This document shows, piece after piece, positions 6,816 through 7,885 of a stretch of DNA of 7,885 nt (the first letter of the stretch is position 1; every line of letters begins with the position of its first letter). The notes below the pieces were generated by a model that worked only from the letters and a program-made list of their open reading frames with translations, was not told the origin of the DNA and made no database searches. This stretch comes from Chitinophagales bacterium (GTDB lineage: Bacteria > Bacteroidota > Bacteroidia > Chitinophagales > JADIYW01): positions 1-7,885 of the forward strand of contig JADLAH010000231.1 in assembly GCA_020848315.1 (NCBI GenBank), read 5' to 3'. The translations under genes and the position numbers were made by a program.

Positions 6816-6847
6816 CAAAGTTATGAAATGCACTGCATATGCCCAAA
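6816..6847 (-). promoter_or_regulatory. Bacteroidota-type promoter of mtgA
   Basis: On the minus strand TTTG (complement of 6844-6847), a 20-base spacer and TAACTTTG (complement of 6816-6823) match the Bacteroidota housekeeping consensus of TTTG or TTG, about 19-20 bases, TAnnTTTG at every specified position. The -7 element ends 16 bases before the mtgA start, implying a leader of about 10 bases. This is the best promoter in the window. Confidence 0.7.
6828..6842. repeat. Two overlapping palindromes inside the mtgA promoter spacer
   Basis: ATGCA-C-TGCAT (6828-6838) and GCATATGC (6835-6842) are perfect, overlapping palindromes located entirely between the -33 and -7 elements of the mtgA promoter and about 120 bases upstream of the divergent P450 start. 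This is a classic place for a repressor operator. The arms are short and no regulator gene is visible in the window. Confidence 0.3.
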
Positions 6848-6960
6848 TCATGTTCTCCGTAGTCAGGAAGCGTTTGTCTGTTGTTCCATCAGAAATCATC
6901 TTATGTTAATCCGTCTTGAGAAAAGATGGTGTAAATTACAACAATAAAAAAACGATAAGC
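6848..6960 (+). promoter_or_regulatory. Upstream region of the P450 gene, no convincing promoter
   Basis: The plus strand of this divergent gap has only a poor promoter candidate: TTG at 6881-6883, an 18-base spacer and TATGTTAA at 6902-6909, which agrees with TAnnTTTG only in TA and the first two Ts. No hairpin, riboswitch-like fold or small gene was recognised. The last 30 bases before the ATG are very A-rich, as is common at Bacteroidota translation starts. Confidence 0.2.
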
Positions 6961-7885
6961 ATGACGACTGCTGCGCAATCTTTACAACAAATGCCATATC
7001 CACCCACCCTGAATATTCTGTTGGGAAATCTGTTGCAAATGAGAAAAGAACGGATACAATTCTTCCTGCAGCGTAAAAAAGATATAGGAGATATTTACCA
7101 GATTAAAATTCCGGGACGCAAACTCGTTGTGCTGACCGATCCGGAATGGATAAAATATGTATTGGTAGACAACAATAAAAATTACACCAAAAGTTTTGCC
7201 TACGATTCGATTCGCTTGTTTTTGGGCAATGGCCTGCTGACCAGCGAAGGAGAATTCTGGAAAAGGCAGCGCAGGCTTGCGCAACCGGCATTCCACAAAG
7301 AAAAACTGCAGCTGATGTTCCACAATATGGTGGAACAAACTTCGCATTCCATTGATAGATTATCCGCCTATGCGGACAGCAATCAGCCGGTGAATCTGTC
7401 AAAGGAATTGTATAAACTCACCTTGGATATCGTCAATAGCACGCTGTTCTATAATGAAGTAAATACCACGACGGATACGATTTACAAACTGGTTTCCGAA
7501 GGCAGTGAATTCATCACACAGCGCATCGACAATCCGTTTCATCTGCCGGCCTGGATACCGACCCCGCGCAATGTACAGGAACAGAAAGTGCTGCATTCTA
7601 TGGATGATGTGTTTTTCAGTATCATCGACCGCAGAAGAAAACAACAGGAAGAACATCATGATTTATTGTCGATGTTGATGGAAGCTGTGGATGAGGAAAC
7701 AGGAGAGGGCATGGATAAAAGGCAACTACGGGATGAAATCCTGACCATTTTTGTGGCGGGACACGAAACTACACAGATTGCATTGGGCTGGACTTTTTAT
7801 CTGTTGACACAACATCCCGATAAGTTGGCGATACTGCAGCAGGAAATAGAGGAGCAACTTAAAGGAGAGCTTCCGACACCGGTCA
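6961..7885 (+). CDS. Cytochrome P450, N-terminal two-thirds, cut by the window edge
   Basis: The frame opens at the ATG at 6961 and stays open for 308 codons to the right edge. Typical bacterial P450s have about 400-450 residues, so the K-helix ExxR and the haem-ligand cysteine loop are outside the window. Visible signatures are the C-helix WKRQRRLAQPAFH (100-112; Trp100 and Arg104 of WxxxR contact a haem propionate in the family) and the I-helix oxygen-activation motif AGHETT (266-271). The N-terminus (MTTAAQSLQQMPYPPTLNIL) has no membrane anchor, so it should be soluble. The QRRLAQPAFH stretch resembles fatty-acid-hydroxylase-like groups (CYP102/CYP110/CYP4-like) more than many actinobacterial P450s, but the substrate cannot be assigned. 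No ferredoxin or reductase gene is in view. An in-frame stop at 6907 limits upstream extension, and 6961 is the first ATG; the bases before it are A-rich with no Shine-Dalgarno sequence. Confidence 0.93.
   Translation, partial: MTTAAQSLQQMPYPPTLNILLGNLLQMRKERIQFFLQRKKDIGDIYQIKIPGRKLVVLTDPEWIKYVLVDNNKNYTKSFAYDSIRLFLGNGLLTSEGEFWKRQRRLAQPAFHKEKLQLMFHNMVEQTSHSIDRLSAYADSNQPVNLSKELYKLTLDIVNSTLFYNEVNTTTDTIYKLVSEGSEFITQRIDNPFHLPAWIPTPRNVQEQKVLHSMDDVFFSIIDRRRKQQEEHHDLLSMLMEAVDEETGEGMDKRQLRDEILTIFVAGHETTQIALGWTFYLLTQHPDKLAILQQEIEEQLKGELPTPV

Noticed and set aside
6440..6947. Plus-strand open frames opposite mtgA, one extending into the intergenic region
   Set aside because: They run antisense to intact GT51 motifs and contain no recognisable protein features; they also cover the mtgA promoter.
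1..7885. CRISPR arrays, toxin-antitoxin pairs, defence genes, transposases, tRNA or rRNA genes
   Set aside because: No regularly spaced repeats, no small paired genes, no matching motifs and no structured RNA sequence were found on either strand.

Overview
The window comes from a member of the Bacteroidota, most likely a free-living lineage of the Chitinophagales or Sphingobacteriales kind. The placement rests on gene content rather than on any marker gene: a subtilase with a C-terminal type IX secretion sorting domain, a TonB-dependent receptor with a carboxypeptidase-regulatory-like N-terminal domain, a DUF4249 lipoprotein directly after it, start sites without Shine-Dalgarno sequences and preceded by A/T-rich DNA, and one clear Bacteroidota-type promoter (TTTG, 20 bases, TAACTTTG) ahead of the transglycosylase gene. 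No RNA genes, insertion sequences, CRISPR arrays or phage genes were seen, and there is no gene-free stretch longer than about 160 bases.

Layout. Positions 1-256 (minus) hold the first 85 codons of an SRPBCC-fold protein that runs off the left edge. It is divergent from a tight plus-strand group at 354-6089: an uncharacterised lipoprotein (354-1103); a secreted S8 serine protease (1087-2658) that overlaps the lipoprotein gene by 17 bases; a TonB-dependent receptor (2708-5104) after a 49-base gap rich in dyad symmetry; and a DUF4249 lipoprotein (5109-6089) starting 4 bases after the receptor stops. The monofunctional peptidoglycan transglycosylase gene mtgA (6095-6799, minus) converges on this group with only 5 bases between the stop codons. 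A cytochrome P450 gene (6961 to the right edge, plus) is divergent from mtgA and is cut off before its haem-binding cysteine.

How the genes may work together. The four plus-strand genes all encode exported or outer-membrane proteins: two lipoproteins, a protease delivered to the surface or medium by the type IX system, and an outer-membrane active transporter. The simplest reading is a surface module in which the protease cuts a protein substrate and the receptor, with DUF4249 as a possible surface partner, imports a product. This is by analogy with SusCD/RagAB systems and has not been shown for this family. The first lipoprotein is translationally linked to the protease and may be its partner. 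The SRPBCC, mtgA and P450 genes look like unrelated neighbours. The locus is coherent and poorly characterised, but I see no sign of a defence system, recombination system or other clearly new machinery.
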